From the NCBI RefSeq assembly GCF_008704495.1, contig NZ_CP023699.1, positions 5,022,001 to 5,086,000 on the forward strand: DNA of 64,000 bases, read 5' to 3'. Shown one piece after another: positions 40,793-49,771 of this stretch. Below the pieces are notes generated by a model. The model was given only the letters and a program-made list of their open reading frames with translations. It was not told the DNA's origin and ran no database searches. The translations under genes and the position numbers were made by a program. Numbering within the stretch: the stretch's first letter is position 1; the number at the start of each line of letters is the position of its first letter. Source of the DNA: Streptomyces kanamyceticus. GTDB lineage: Bacteria > Actinomycetota > Actinomycetes > Streptomycetales > Streptomycetaceae.

Positions 40793-41914
40793 TCAGCGGC
40801 GCGACATGTAGATGTCGAGCGCCTTGTGCAGCAGCTTGTTGAGCGGGAAGTCCCACTCGCCGATGTACTCGGCGGCCTCGCCGCCGGTGCCGACCTTGAA
40901 CTGGATCAGACCGAAGAGGTGGTCGGTCTCGTCGAGGGAGTCGGAGATGCCGCGCAGGTCATAGACGGTGGCACCCATCGCGTACGCGTCGCGGAGCATC
41001 CGCCACTGCATCGCGTTCGAGGGCCTGACCTCGCGCCCGATGTTGTCCGAGGCCCCGTAGGAATACCAGACGTGGCCGCCGACGACGAGCATGGTCGCTG
41101 CCGACAGGTTCACGCCGTTGTGCCGCGCGAAGTACAGCCGCATGCGGTTGGGGTCCTCGGAGTTGAGGGCCCGCCACATCTGCTCGAAGTAGGCGAGCGG
41201 CCGCGGGCGGAACTTGTCGCGCACGGCGGTGATCTCGTACAGGCGCTGCCACTCGGCGAGGTCCTGGTAACCGCCCTGGACGACCTCGACACCGGCCTTC
41301 TCGGCCTTCTTGATGTTGCGCCGCCACAGCTGGTTGAAGCCCTTCTGGACCTCGTCGAGAGAGCGGTTGGCCAGCGGGACCTGGAAGACGTAGCGGGGCT
41401 GGACGTCACCGAAGCCGGCGCCGCCGTCCTCGCCCTGCTGCCAGCCCATGCGGCGCAGCCGGTCCGCTACCTCGAAGGCGCGCGGCTCGATGTGCGTCGC
41501 CTCGGTGTCGCGCAGCCGCTTCACGTCGGGGTTCTGGATGCCTGCCTTGATCGCCGGAGCGTCCCAGCGGCGGATCACGACGGGCGGCCCCATCTTCACG
41601 GAGAACGCGCCCTGCTGCTTGAGGTGCGCCAGCATCGGCTGCAGCCACTCGTCCAGGTTCGGGGCGTACCAGTTGATGACCGGACCCTCGGGGAGGTACG
41701 CGAGATACCGCTTCAGCTTGGGCAGTTGCCGGTAGAGCACCAGGCCCGCACCGACCAGCTGACCGGTCCTGTCGTCGAACCAACCCAGGTTCTCCGAGCG
41801 CCATTCGCTCTTCACGTCAGCCCATGCGGGGACCTGGCAATGACTCGCCGACGGCAGCGTCTGGATATATGCCAGATGCTGCTCGCGACTGATGGTCCTC
41901 AGGGTCAGACTCAT
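40793..41914 (-). CDS. femX: FemX-type aminoacyltransferase (peptidoglycan bridge)
   Basis: tRNA-dependent aminoacyltransferase of the Fem family that adds the first bridge glycine to lipid II in Streptomyces, 373 residues. Two GNAT-like subdomains are visible: AYLPEGPVINWYAPNLDEWL.. and ..YFEQMWRALNSEDPNRMRLYFARHNG, with SNAMQWRMLRDAYAMGATVYDLRG as the family C-terminal motif. The start is ATG 41914 (MSLTLRTISREQH) with GAGGAG upstream. Confidence 0.9.
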   Translation of the reverse strand: MSLTLRTISREQHLAYIQTLPSASHCQVPAWADVKSEWRSENLGWFDDRTGQLVGAGLVLYRQLPKLKRYLAYLPEGPVINWYAPNLDEWLQPMLAHLKQQGAFSVKMGPPVVIRRWDAPAIKAGIQNPDVKRLRDTEATHIEPRAFEVADRLRRMGWQQGEDGGAGFGDVQPRYVFQVPLANRSLDEVQKGFNQLWRRNIKKAEKAGVEVVQGGYQDLAEWQRLYEITAVRDKFRPRPLAYFEQMWRALNSEDPNRMRLYFARHNGVNLSAATMLVVGGHVWYSYGASDNIGREVRPSNAMQWRMLRDAYAMGATVYDLRGISDSLDETDHLFGLIQFKVGTGGEAAEYIGEWDFPLNKLLHKALDIYMSRR

Positions 41915-42061
41915 ATCGGGGCGCTCCTCGGGCTGGTGTGTCCCCATGGGTACAGGGGCTCCGGCTCTCGCGCGAAGCCTACTGCGCCCTGCGAGCGACC
42001 CGTCTGGGCGTACGGGACCTTGGCCCCCGGCTGGTTGTGCGACCGGGGTACCGGGAGTCCC

Positions 42062-42376
42062 TCAGCCGACGACTCCGCCGAAGAGTCCGCCGTGCGCCAT
42101 GCCGAGGAAGAAGCCGACCGCCGATGCGCCGAGCCCCAGGATCAGCCCGAAGCGCTCACGGGTCGTCACGGAGATGAACTGGCCGTACGCGCCCGTGGCG
42201 ATCCCGACCAGACCCGCCCACGAACTGAGCAGATGGAGGTTGTGGAACATCGCCGTCACGAAGGCGATCGCCCCGAGCACCAGGGTCACGCCGACCAGCG
42301 CGTCCTGGAAAGGGTGGGCCTTGCCGTCGGTGGCGAAGAGAGAGATGGCGGTGTTCGGTCGCATTGCCTGTGCCAT
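42062..42376 (-). CDS. Small integral membrane protein
   Basis: 104 residues with three hydrophobic stretches (ALVGVTLVLGAIAFVTAMF, LVGIATGAYGQF, LILGLGASAVGFFLGM). Function unknown. AGGAGGTG lies 5 bases before ATG 42376, fixing the start. Conserved in position upstream of femX in Streptomyces. Not recognised further. Confidence 0.8.
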   Translation of the reverse strand: MAQAMRPNTAISLFATDGKAHPFQDALVGVTLVLGAIAFVTAMFHNLHLLSSWAGLVGIATGAYGQFISVTTRERFGLILGLGASAVGFFLGMAHGGLFGGVVG

Positions 42377-42642
42377 GTGAGGCACCTCCTGCGTAAGGCG
42401 GCGCATCGTAGCGCCATAGACACCCGATGTGTACAGATTCTGCCCGTCCGGCGGCGGATTTCAACCGGAAGCACAGGTGCGGGTACTCTGTACCCTCTGC
42501 ACCGGTGTCTGCCCAGACCACAGCAAGCGCCCCCGCTCGCGGGAGCCGATTGTCAGTGGCGGCCGATACCGTTGCGTACGCATCACGACCCTCCTGCCAC
42601 GGAACGACCGTGGCCGCTGAGTCCAAAGGAGGTGGGTTCCAC
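42377..42642. promoter_or_regulatory. Divergent promoter region of rpsF operon
   Basis: About 266 bases. AAAGGAGGTGG precedes the rpsF ATG. Two plus-strand TGTACAGATTC / TCTGTACCCTC stretches near 42430 and 42490 are candidate promoter DNA, but no confident -10/-35 pair was found. Confidence 0.4.
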
Positions 42643-42933
42643 ATGCGTCACTACGAAGTGATGGTCATCCTCGACCCCGATCTCGAGGAGCGCGCTGTCT
42701 CCCCGCTGATCGAGAACTTCCTCTCCGTCGTCCGTGAGGGCAACGGAAAGGTCGAGAAGGTCGACACCTGGGGCCGTCGTCGTCTGTCCTACGAGATCAA
42801 GAAGAAGCCCGAGGGCATCTACTCGGTCATCGACCTGCAGGCCGAGCCTGCGGTCGTCAAGGAGCTCGACCGACAGATGAACCTGAACGAGTCGGTCCTC
42901 CGGACCAAGGTCCTCCGTCCCGAGATGCACTGA
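42643..42933 (+). CDS. rpsF: 30S ribosomal protein S6
   Basis: 96 residues, starting [18 protein letters not shown] and containing [26 protein letters not shown], the standard S6 motifs. AAAGGAGGTGG ribosome site before the ATG; the longer open frame has none. First gene of the rpsF-ssb-rpsR-rplI operon. Confidence 0.97.
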   Translation: MRHYEVMVILDPDLEERAVSPLIENFLSVVREGNGKVEKVDTWGRRRLSYEIKKKPEGIYSVIDLQAEPAVVKELDRQMNLNESVLRTKVLRPEMH

Positions 42934-43011
42934 GCTCTCTAGCTCAGTAGCACCCGGGAATCGAGTAGCAGCAACAAGCAGCCAGCAGCAAACCCGCCGA
43001 GAGGTTCCCCC

Positions 43012-43611
43012 ATGGCAGGCGAGACCGTCATCACGGTCGTCGGCAATCTTGTCGACGACCCCGAGCTGCGCTTCACCCCCTCCGGTGCGGCGGTCGCGAA
43101 GTTCCGTGTCGCGTCCACTCCCCGCATCTTCGACAAGCAGACCAATGAGTGGAAGGACGGCGAAGGCCTGTTCCTGACCTGCTCGGTCTGGCGTCAGGCG
43201 GCGGAGAACGTCGCGGAGTCGCTTCAGCGAGGCATGCGCGTCGTCGTGCAGGGCCGCCTGAAGCAGCGGTCCTACGAGGACCGTGAGGGCATCAAGCGCA
43301 CGGTCTACGAGCTGGACGTCGAGGAAGTCGGCGCCAGCCTGAAGAACGCCACGGCCAAGGTCACCAAGACCACCGGTCGAGGCGGCCAGGGCGGTTACGG
43401 CGGCGGTGGCGGCGGCCAGCAGGGCGGCGGCTGGAGCGGTGGCTCCGGTGGCGGTCAGCAGCAGGGTGGCGGTGGCGGTGCTCCCGCCGACGACCCCTGG
43501 GCGACCGGTGCGCCGGCCGGCGGCGGCCAGCAGCAGGGCGGCGGCGGTGGCGGCTGGGGCGGAAGCTCCGGCGGCTCCGGTGGCGGCTACTCGGACGAGC
43601 CCCCCTTCTAA
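43012..43611 (+). CDS. ssb: Single-stranded DNA-binding protein
   Basis: 199 residues. The OB fold spans 1-110 ([72 protein letters not shown]). A glycine/glutamine-rich linker (115-190) follows, ending in the acidic tip SDEPPF that binds partner proteins. It lies between rpsF and rpsR, so it is coupled to ribosomal protein expression. Confidence 0.97.
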   Translation: MAGETVITVVGNLVDDPELRFTPSGAAVAKFRVASTPRIFDKQTNEWKDGEGLFLTCSVWRQAAENVAESLQRGMRVVVQGRLKQRSYEDREGIKRTVYELDVEEVGASLKNATAKVTKTTGRGGQGGYGGGGGGQQGGGWSGGSGGGQQQGGGGGAPADDPWATGAPAGGGQQQGGGGGGWGGSSGGSGGGYSDEPPF

Positions 43612-43683
43612 GCCTCAGGGCTTTTGGCCCCCGGGCCGAGGGTGGGCCGTACCCACACTTCTTGATCACACAGGAGAAACACC

Positions 43684-43920
43684 ATGGCGAAGCCGCCTGT
43701 GCGCAAGCCTAAGAAGAAGGTCTGCGCTTTCTGCAAGGACAAGGTCACGTACGTGGACTACAAGGACACGAACATGCTGCGGAAGTTCATTTCCGACCGC
43801 GGCAAGATCCGTGCCCGCCGCGTGACCGGCAACTGCACGCAGCACCAGCGTGACGTCGCCACGGCCGTGAAGAACAGCCGTGAGATGGCGCTGCTGCCCT
43901 ACACGTCCACCGCGCGATAA
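43684..43920 (+). CDS. rpsR: 30S ribosomal protein S18, zinc-ribbon form
   Basis: 78 residues. It contains CAFC near the N terminus and NCTQHQ, a C-x2-C...C-x2-H set suggesting the zinc-binding (C+) form of S18. Streptomyces usually has a second, zinc-independent copy elsewhere under Zur control. AGGAG before the ATG. Confidence 0.95.
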   Translation: MAKPPVRKPKKKVCAFCKDKVTYVDYKDTNMLRKFISDRGKIRARRVTGNCTQHQRDVATAVKNSREMALLPYTSTAR

Positions 43921-43938
43921 GGGAAGGGTGACCGAATA

Positions 43939-44385
43939 ATGAAGATCATCCTCACCCACGAGGTCTCCGGCCTCGGTGCCGCCGGCGAGGTCGTAGACGT
44001 CAAGGACGGCTACGCCCGCAACTACCTGATCCCGCGGAACTTCGCGATCCGCTGGACCAAGGGTGGCGAGAAGGACGTCGCGCAGATCCGTCGTGCTCGC
44101 AAGATCCACGAGATCGCGACGATCGAGCAGGCCAACGAGATCAAGGCCCAGCTCGAGGCCGTCAAGGTCCGCCTGGCCGTCCGCTCCGGCGACGCCGGTC
44201 GTCTCTTCGGTTCCGTCACCCCGGCCGACGTCGCTTCGGCGATCGTGGCTGCCGGTGGCCCGAAGATCGACAAGCGCCGTGTCGAGCTGGGCGCGCCGAT
44301 CAAGACGCTGGGCGCCCACGCGACGTCCGTGCGTCTGCACCCCGAGGTTGCCGCCAAGGTCAACGTCGAGGTCGTCTCCGCCTAA
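43939..44385 (+). CDS. rplI: 50S ribosomal protein L9
   Basis: 148 residues: N-terminal domain [36 protein letters not shown], long connecting helix, and C-terminal domain [30 protein letters not shown]. Last gene of the operon, followed at 44415 by a strong terminator. Confidence 0.97.
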   Translation: MKIILTHEVSGLGAAGEVVDVKDGYARNYLIPRNFAIRWTKGGEKDVAQIRRARKIHEIATIEQANEIKAQLEAVKVRLAVRSGDAGRLFGSVTPADVASAIVAAGGPKIDKRRVELGAPIKTLGAHATSVRLHPEVAAKVNVEVVSA

Positions 44386-44414
44386 GCACTGCGCTTGGCA
44401 GAGTTGAAGCACAG

Positions 44415-44448
44415 CGTTGGGCCGCACCCCTCGGGGTGCGGCCCAACG
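44415..44448 (+). terminator. Terminator of rpsF-ssb-rpsR-rplI
   Basis: Perfect 16-pair hairpin (CGTTGGGCCGCACCCC and complement, loop TC), 30 bases after the rplI stop. Confidence 0.85.
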
Positions 44449-44471
44449 TGTTTCACGGATCTTCTGGCGCT

Positions 44472-44485
44472 GTTTCACGTGAAAC
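44472..44485. promoter_or_regulatory. parS site after rplI
   Basis: Exact GTTTCACGTGAAAC, embedded in a 24-base perfect palindrome (44467-44490). Degenerate copies follow at 44494 (GGTTCATGTGAAAC) and 44515 (GGTTCACGTGGAAC). Confidence 0.95.
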
Positions 44486-44539
44486 AGCGCAGGGGTTCAT
44501 GTGAAACAGCGCAGGGTTCACGTGGAACGGTCGGCGCAT

Positions 44540-45877
44540 TCAGCGGGTGGCGCCCGTGACGATCCAGCGGCCGGAGCGGGAGCGCAGCCACAGGGTGAGC
44601 ATCCGCACCGCCATCATCAGCGTCATCGCTCCCCACAGTGCGGTCAGGCCGCCGCCGAAGGTCGGCACCAGGAGTGCCACGGGCGTGAAGACCGCGAGCG
44701 TGGCGATCATGGCCCAGGCCAGATACGGGCCGTCCCCGGCGCCCATCAGGACGCCGTCGAGCACGAAGACGATGCCGCAGATCGGCTGGGCGAGGGCGAT
44801 CACGATGAGAGCGGGCAGTGCCGCGTCCTCGACGGCCGCGTCACCGGTGAAGAGCGGGATGAACAAGGGGCGCGCGAGCACGACCAGCAGGCCGAGGACG
44901 ACGCCGGATGCGATGCCCCACTGCACCATCCGCCGACAGACGGCGCGCGCGCCGTCCGCGTCGTCGGCGCCCAGGTAGCGTCCGATGATGGCCTGCCCGG
45001 CGATGGCGATCGCGTCGAGCGCGAAGGCCAGCAAACTCCACAGGGACAGAACGATCTGGTGGGCGGCCACGTCGGCGTCACCGAGACGGGCGGCCACGGC
45101 GGTCGCGATCATCAAGATGGCCCGCAGCGAGAGCGTGCGGACCAGCAGCGGTACCCCGGCCTGGGCGCAGGCCCGGATCCCGGCGGCGTCGGGACGCAGC
45201 GAGGCGCCGTGCCGCCTGGCACCGCGTACGACGACGACGAGGTAGACGGCGGCCATGCCGAACTGGGCGATGACCGTGCCCCAGGCGGATCCGGCGATGC
45301 CCAGGTCCGCGCCGTAGACCAGGCCGACATTGAGGACACCGTTGGTGACGAAGCCGCCGATGGCGACGTACAGCGGGGTCTTGGTGTCCTGCAGTCCGCG
45401 CAGTACGCCGGTGGCGGCGAGTACGACGAGCATGGCGGGGATGCCGAGTGCGGAGATGCGCAGGTACGTGATCGCGTAAGGAGCCGCGGTGTCCGAGGCG
45501 CCGAAGAGGTCGACGAGGGCGGGTGCCGTGGGCAGGACGACGGCGATGACCGCGGCGCCGAGCAGCAGGGCGAGCCAGATGCCGTCCATGCCCTGGCGGA
45601 TGGCGGCCTGGAGATCGCCGGCGCCCACCCGGCGGGCGACAGCGGCGGTGGTGGCGTACGCGAGGAAGACGAACACGCTCACCGCGGTGGTGAGGAGTGC
45701 CGCGGCGATGCCGAGACCGGCCAGTTGCGCGGTGCCGAGGTGGCCGACGATGGCGCTGTCGGCCATCACGAAGAGCGGCTCGGCGACCAGCGCGCCGAAG
45801 GCGGGGACGGCGAGGGCGATGATCTCTCGGTCGTGTCTTCGCCGGACGGCCTTGGGCGCTGCGGGAGCCTGTGTCAT
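44540..45877 (-). CDS. MATE-family efflux transporter
   Basis: 445 residues with about 12 hydrophobic segments and the MATE pattern of duplicated halves. The first half begins EIIALAVPAFGALVAEPLFVMADSAIVGHLG. Likely Na+- or H+-coupled export of cationic compounds; the substrate is unknown. It converges on rplI. ATG 45877 is chosen over in-frame TTG/GTG codons just upstream; the transcript may be nearly leaderless. Confidence 0.88.
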   Translation of the reverse strand: MTQAPAAPKAVRRRHDREIIALAVPAFGALVAEPLFVMADSAIVGHLGTAQLAGLGIAAALLTTAVSVFVFLAYATTAAVARRVGAGDLQAAIRQGMDGIWLALLLGAAVIAVVLPTAPALVDLFGASDTAAPYAITYLRISALGIPAMLVVLAATGVLRGLQDTKTPLYVAIGGFVTNGVLNVGLVYGADLGIAGSAWGTVIAQFGMAAVYLVVVVRGARRHGASLRPDAAGIRACAQAGVPLLVRTLSLRAILMIATAVAARLGDADVAAHQIVLSLWSLLAFALDAIAIAGQAIIGRYLGADDADGARAVCRRMVQWGIASGVVLGLLVVLARPLFIPLFTGDAAVEDAALPALIVIALAQPICGIVFVLDGVLMGAGDGPYLAWAMIATLAVFTPVALLVPTFGGGLTALWGAMTLMMAVRMLTLWLRSRSGRWIVTGATR

Positions 45878-46334
45878 GGGCACCAATCTAATCTTCCACA
45901 GGTAAGAGATGCAATGTTCTTTAGACCCTTACGTGGGTGCTCGTCGGGCGCTCCTTCGCGCGCCGTTTGTCGTGATCTTGGTCAGAGTGGAGAAGTTTTT
46001 CTTCTGCACAGCCGGTGGATGGGAAAGTCGCAGGTCAGAGAGGCTTTTCTGAGTTGGCTGAGGGCTTGTTCACAGGGCTGTCCACCGGGCCGTGCACAGG
46101 TTTGGCGGGGTTCTCCACAGCATCGGGCCCGTCATCCACACCGCCTGTGGATAACCAGATTGGCTGACGGTGCCCACGGGCCTACCGTGGTCCGGCGCCC
46201 GCCTCGTCTTTCGACCTCGGAAACCCCGTAAAACCGACGCGTCAGAACCGGAGTTGGGCCCCCTTATTTGTCAGTGTCGTGCCGTAGGAAGAGGCATGGC
46301 GAGGTCCGCTCGGCGGACGGGAGGAGGTGGCCCG
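45878..46334. promoter_or_regulatory. Long dnaB upstream region rich in DnaA boxes
   Basis: 457 bases between divergent MATE (-) and dnaB (+). No gene seen. DnaA-box-like 9-mers: TCTTCCACA 45892, AGTGGAGAA 45986, TTCTGCACA 46002, TTGTTCACA 46066, CTGTCCACC 46078, CCGTGCACA 46090, TTCTCCACA 46111, TCATCCACA 46132, and TGTGGATAA 46146 (exact TTATCCACA on the minus strand). The cluster of six within 46066-46154 is the densest outside oriC in this window. Confidence 0.75.
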
Positions 46335-47813
46335 GTGAGTATCTCCGAGCCTTTGGACGACCCCTGGGCCGACAGCGGTCCCAGTGACCGTCTGCCCGTC
46401 TCCCGACCGCGCCGCGACGGAGGCCGGGGCGGCCGCGACGAGCAGCACGAGCGAGGCCGCGAAGGCGGCTGGGACGGCGGCGGCTCGTCCTTCGAGCGCG
46501 TTCCCCCGCAGGATCTCGATGCCGAGCAGTCGGTGCTCGGCGGCATGCTGCTCTCCAAGGACGCGATCGCCGATGTCGTCGAGGTCCTCAAGGGCCACGA
46601 CTTCTACCGGCCCGCGCACGAGACCGTCTACTCGGCGATCCTCGACCTGTACGCGAAGGGCGAGCCGGCCGACCCGATCACCGTCGCGGCCGAACTCACC
46701 AAGCGCGGCGAGATCACCAAGGTCGGCGGCGCATCGTATCTGCACACCCTGGTCCAGACGGTCCCGACCGCGGCGAACGCCGAGTACTACGCGGAGATCG
46801 TCCACGAGCGCGCGGTCCTGCGCCGCCTCGTCGAGGCAGGCACGCGCATCACCCAGATGGGATACGCGGCCGACGGCGACGTCGACGAGATCGTCAACAG
46901 CGCCCAGGCCGAGATCTACGCGGTCACCGAGCAGCGCACCACCGAGGACTATCTGCCGCTCGGCGACATCATGGAGGGCGCGCTCGACGAGATCGAGGCG
47001 ATCGGCTCGCGCTCCGGTGAGATGACCGGTGTGCCGACCGGCTTCACCGACCTCGACCAGCTCACCAACGGCCTGCACCCGGGCCAGATGATCATCATCG
47101 CCGCCCGTCCCGCGATGGGTAAGTCGACGCTGGCCCTCGACTTCGCGCGAGCCTGTTCGATCAAGCACAACATGCCGAGCGTGATCTTCTCGCTCGAAAT
47201 GGGGCGCAACGAGATCGCGATGCGTCTGCTGTCCGCCGAGGCCCGCGTGGCGCTGCACCACATGCGTTCCGGCACGATGACGGACGAGGACTGGACCCGG
47301 CTCGCCCGCCGGATGCCGGACGTCTCGGCCGCGCCGCTCTACATCGACGACTCCCCGAACCTGTCGATGATGGAGATCCGCGCCAAGTGCCGCCGCCTCA
47401 AGCAGCGCAACGACCTCAAGCTCGTCGTCATCGACTACCTGCAGCTGATGCAGTCCGGCGGTTCCAAGCGGTCCGAGAGCCGCCAGCAGGAAGTCTCGGA
47501 CATGTCGCGAAACCTGAAGCTCCTCGCCAAGGAGCTCGAGCTGCCGGTGATCGCGCTCTCGCAGCTGAACCGTGGCCCCGAGCAGCGTACGGACAAGAAG
47601 CCGATGGTGTCCGACCTGCGTGAATCCGGCTCGATCGAGCAGGACGCGGACATGGTGATCCTGCTGCACCGCGAGGACGCGTACGAGAAGGAGTCACCGC
47701 GCGCGGGCGAGGCCGACATCATCGTCGGCAAGCACCGTAACGGCCCGACGGCGACGATCACGGTCGCCTTCCAGGGCCACTACTCGCGCTTCGTGGACAT
47801 GGCGCAGACCTGA
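46335..47813 (+). CDS. dnaB: Replicative DNA helicase DnaB
   Basis: Hexameric 5'-3' helicase of the replisome, 492 residues. The N-terminal domain follows a 50-residue Arg/Gly-rich lead. The RecA-like domain has Walker A ARPAMGKSTLAL and Walker B LVVIDYLQLMQ; SLEMGRNEIAMRLL and HRNGPTATITVAFQG are later motifs. No intein interrupts it, unlike some mycobacterial dnaB genes. The GTG at 46335 (VSISEPLDDPWADS) has GGAGG upstream. It ends 5 bases before the convergent TetR stop with no room for a terminator. Confidence 0.96.
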   Translation: MSISEPLDDPWADSGPSDRLPVSRPRRDGGRGGRDEQHERGREGGWDGGGSSFERVPPQDLDAEQSVLGGMLLSKDAIADVVEVLKGHDFYRPAHETVYSAILDLYAKGEPADPITVAAELTKRGEITKVGGASYLHTLVQTVPTAANAEYYAEIVHERAVLRRLVEAGTRITQMGYAADGDVDEIVNSAQAEIYAVTEQRTTEDYLPLGDIMEGALDEIEAIGSRSGEMTGVPTGFTDLDQLTNGLHPGQMIIIAARPAMGKSTLALDFARACSIKHNMPSVIFSLEMGRNEIAMRLLSAEARVALHHMRSGTMTDEDWTRLARRMPDVSAAPLYIDDSPNLSMMEIRAKCRRLKQRNDLKLVVIDYLQLMQSGGSKRSESRQQEVSDMSRNLKLLAKELELPVIALSQLNRGPEQRTDKKPMVSDLRESGSIEQDADMVILLHREDAYEKESPRAGEADIIVGKHRNGPTATITVAFQGHYSRFVDMAQT

Positions 47814-47818
47814 TCCGA

Positions 47819-48391
47819 TCAGCCCGCTTCGGTGCGCTGTACCAGGCCGCTCAGGATGAGGGCGAGGCCCGCCTCGAACGCCGATTCGTCATCGATCTCC
47901 GGCACGTCGGTCGCCGGCTCCGCGGCGTCACCGGGGCCTGCGTCGGCCTGCTCTTCCAGGACGCTGCCGACCGTGTAGCGGCTGGCGGCCAGCATGGCCA
48001 TCTGCGCGTCTCGCTCGGGCACGCCGGAGGTGATGAGGAAGGCCATCTTGCGGCGGATCCGGTCGAGGTCGCCGGTCGGGGTGCTGCCGGCATGCAGGCG
48101 GGCGCCGTCGCGGCGCAGTAGCAGCGTGCGCCGGAAGCTGCGCGTGTTCTCCAGGAACCACTCGCGCCAGTCGTCCTCGGGCGCGGGGAGGGGTGCGTCG
48201 GCGTGGGGGGCCATGGCCGCTTGCGCCATGGCCGCGAGCAGGTCCTTCTTGGTCCGGAAGTGGTAGTAGAGCGAGGGCTGCTCGACGCCGAGCCGCTGTG
48301 CCAGCCGTCTCGTGCTGACGTTCTCCAAACCCACCTCGTCGAGCAGGTCCAACGCTTCAGTGACGACGGTCGCACGGTTCATCTTGGTCAC
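47819..48391 (-). CDS. TetR-family repressor, divergent to an FAD monooxygenase
   Basis: 190 residues. The N-terminal helix-turn-helix is VSTRRLAQRLGVEQPSLYYHFR. The C-terminal ligand domain resembles the TetR_C type (tetracycline-repressor class). It is divergent from the monooxygenase gene, with two tetO-like operators in the 69-base gap, so it very likely represses both. The GTG at 48391 or ATG at 48382 may be the start. Confidence 0.9.
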   Translation of the reverse strand: MTKMNRATVVTEALDLLDEVGLENVSTRRLAQRLGVEQPSLYYHFRTKKDLLAAMAQAAMAPHADAPLPAPEDDWREWFLENTRSFRRTLLLRRDGARLHAGSTPTGDLDRIRRKMAFLITSGVPERDAQMAMLAASRYTVGSVLEEQADAGPGDAAEPATDVPEIDDESAFEAGLALILSGLVQRTEAG

Positions 48392-48400
48392 GTTGACAAT

Positions 48401-48413
48401 CTATCGGTGATAG
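48401..48413. promoter_or_regulatory. TetR-type operator 1
   Basis: CTATCGGTGATAG, palindromic and very like the classic tetO core CTATCAxTGATAG. It lies in the TetR/monooxygenase gap. Confidence 0.8.
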
Positions 48414-48431
48414 AAGATTCTGAAAAGAAAT

Positions 48432-48444
48432 CAATCACCGATAG
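48432..48444. promoter_or_regulatory. TetR-type operator 2
   Basis: CAATCACCGATAG, the complement of operator 1 with one change (CTATCGGTGATTG). 31 bases from operator 1. Confidence 0.75.
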
Positions 48445-48460
48445 ATTTTGGAGTGTCGGC

Positions 48461-49756
48461 ATGACACACAAGATCACGAAGCACTCCCTGAGGGTTCTCG
48501 TCGCCGGTGGCGGCGTCACCGGGCAGGCGCTGGCCTTCTGGCTCGCCCGCGGCGGCCACCAGGTGACGGTCGTCGAACGTTCTCCGGCGCTGCGCGCCTC
48601 GGGGGCACAGGTCGACCTGCGCGGACAAGGCATCGAAGCGGTCAAACGGATGGGGCTGCTCGACACCGTCCGCAGCCGACTCGTGGACGAGGCAGGCGTC
48701 GCCTTCGTCGACTCCCGCGGGAAGCCGAAGGCGACGATCATGGCCAACACCTCCGGCAAGGGCCGCCAGAGCCTCACCTCGGAGTACGAGATCATGCGCG
48801 GCGACCTCGTCCGCATCCTCCACGACGCGACCGAACACGACACCGAGTACGTCTTCGGCAAGAGCGTCGACGGCTTCGACCAGGGCGACCACCAGGTCAC
48901 CGCCCACTTCTCCGACGGCACGTCCGGTGAGTACGACGTGCTGATCGGCGCCGACGGCCAGGGCTCACGCATCCGCCGGGCGCTCCTCCCGGAGGGCTTC
49001 GCCCCGTACTGGCGCGTCGGCATCCACATGGCCTACTGGTTCGTCCCACGCACCGCCTCCGACAGCAACATCCGCGACACCTACATGGTCCCGGGCGGCC
49101 GCCAGATCATGCGGCGCAGCCACAACACGACCGAGACCCAGGTCTACTTCGTGATGCGGGAGGAGTCGGCGGAAGCCTCCGCGATCCACCGCGCGCCCAT
49201 CGAACAGCAGCAGGGATTCTGGGCCAGCCGTTTCCGCGACGCGGGCTGGCAGACCGAGTGGTTCATCGCGGGCATGGAGACGAGCCCGTTCTTCTACTCC
49301 CAGGAGATCCTTCAAGTACGCACCGACACCTGGTCCCAGGGCCGGGTGGTCCTGGCTGGTGACGCCGCACACTGCGCCTCCCCCTACAGCGGCATGGGCA
49401 TCTCCGGCGGCCTCGTCGGTGCCTACGTCCTGGCCGGCGAAATCAACCGGCACGCGGACGACCTGCCCACGGCTCTGGCGAACTACGACAGCGTGCTGCG
49501 GCCCTTCATCAACGAAATCCAGGCCGAGGTGAACCCTCGCCTGCTACGCGTCGGCATGCCCATGAACAGGCACGCGATCAGCGCCTTCCAGGCCGCCACG
49601 GCCCTGGCTTGCCGCCTGCGCGTTCCCGACCTCACCGCACGCTTCGCGAAGGAGGACCGCGGTGGCGACTGGCGGCTCCCCGACTACCCCGCCTGCCCCG
49701 ACTACCCCGCCTGCCGCGACGGAGTCGAGCCGAAGCCTCCGGTTGAGGAGGGGTGA
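48461..49756 (+). CDS. FAD-dependent monooxygenase, TetX-like
   Basis: 431 residues, class A flavoprotein hydroxylase. FAD motifs: VLVAGGGVTGQALAFWLARGG (N terminus) and LAGDAAHCASPYSGMGISGGLVGAYVLAGEI. RGDLVRIL and VLIGADGQGSRIRR are the DG-type motifs between. The same family includes TetX, which inactivates tetracyclines; whether this enzyme does so is unproven. ATG 48461, no strong ribosome site. The C terminus holds an 18-base tandem duplication coding DYPAC twice. Controlled by the divergent TetR. Confidence 0.88.
   Translation: MTHKITKHSLRVLVAGGGVTGQALAFWLARGGHQVTVVERSPALRASGAQVDLRGQGIEAVKRMGLLDTVRSRLVDEAGVAFVDSRGKPKATIMANTSGKGRQSLTSEYEIMRGDLVRILHDATEHDTEYVFGKSVDGFDQGDHQVTAHFSDGTSGEYDVLIGADGQGSRIRRALLPEGFAPYWRVGIHMAYWFVPRTASDSNIRDTYMVPGGRQIMRRSHNTTETQVYFVMREESAEASAIHRAPIEQQQGFWASRFRDAGWQTEWFIAGMETSPFFYSQEILQVRTDTWSQGRVVLAGDAAHCASPYSGMGISGGLVGAYVLAGEINRHADDLPTALANYDSVLRPFINEIQAEVNPRLLRVGMPMNRHAISAFQAATALACRLRVPDLTARFAKEDRGGDWRLPDYPACPDYPACRDGVEPKPPVEEG
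49678..49715 (+). repeat. 18-base tandem duplication in the monooxygenase gene
   Basis: CCCCGACTACCCCGCCTG occurs twice in a row, coding P-D-Y-P-A-C twice near the C terminus. Recent slippage is likely. Confidence 0.75.
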
Positions 49757-49771
49757 CTCCCGGACGGGCGC

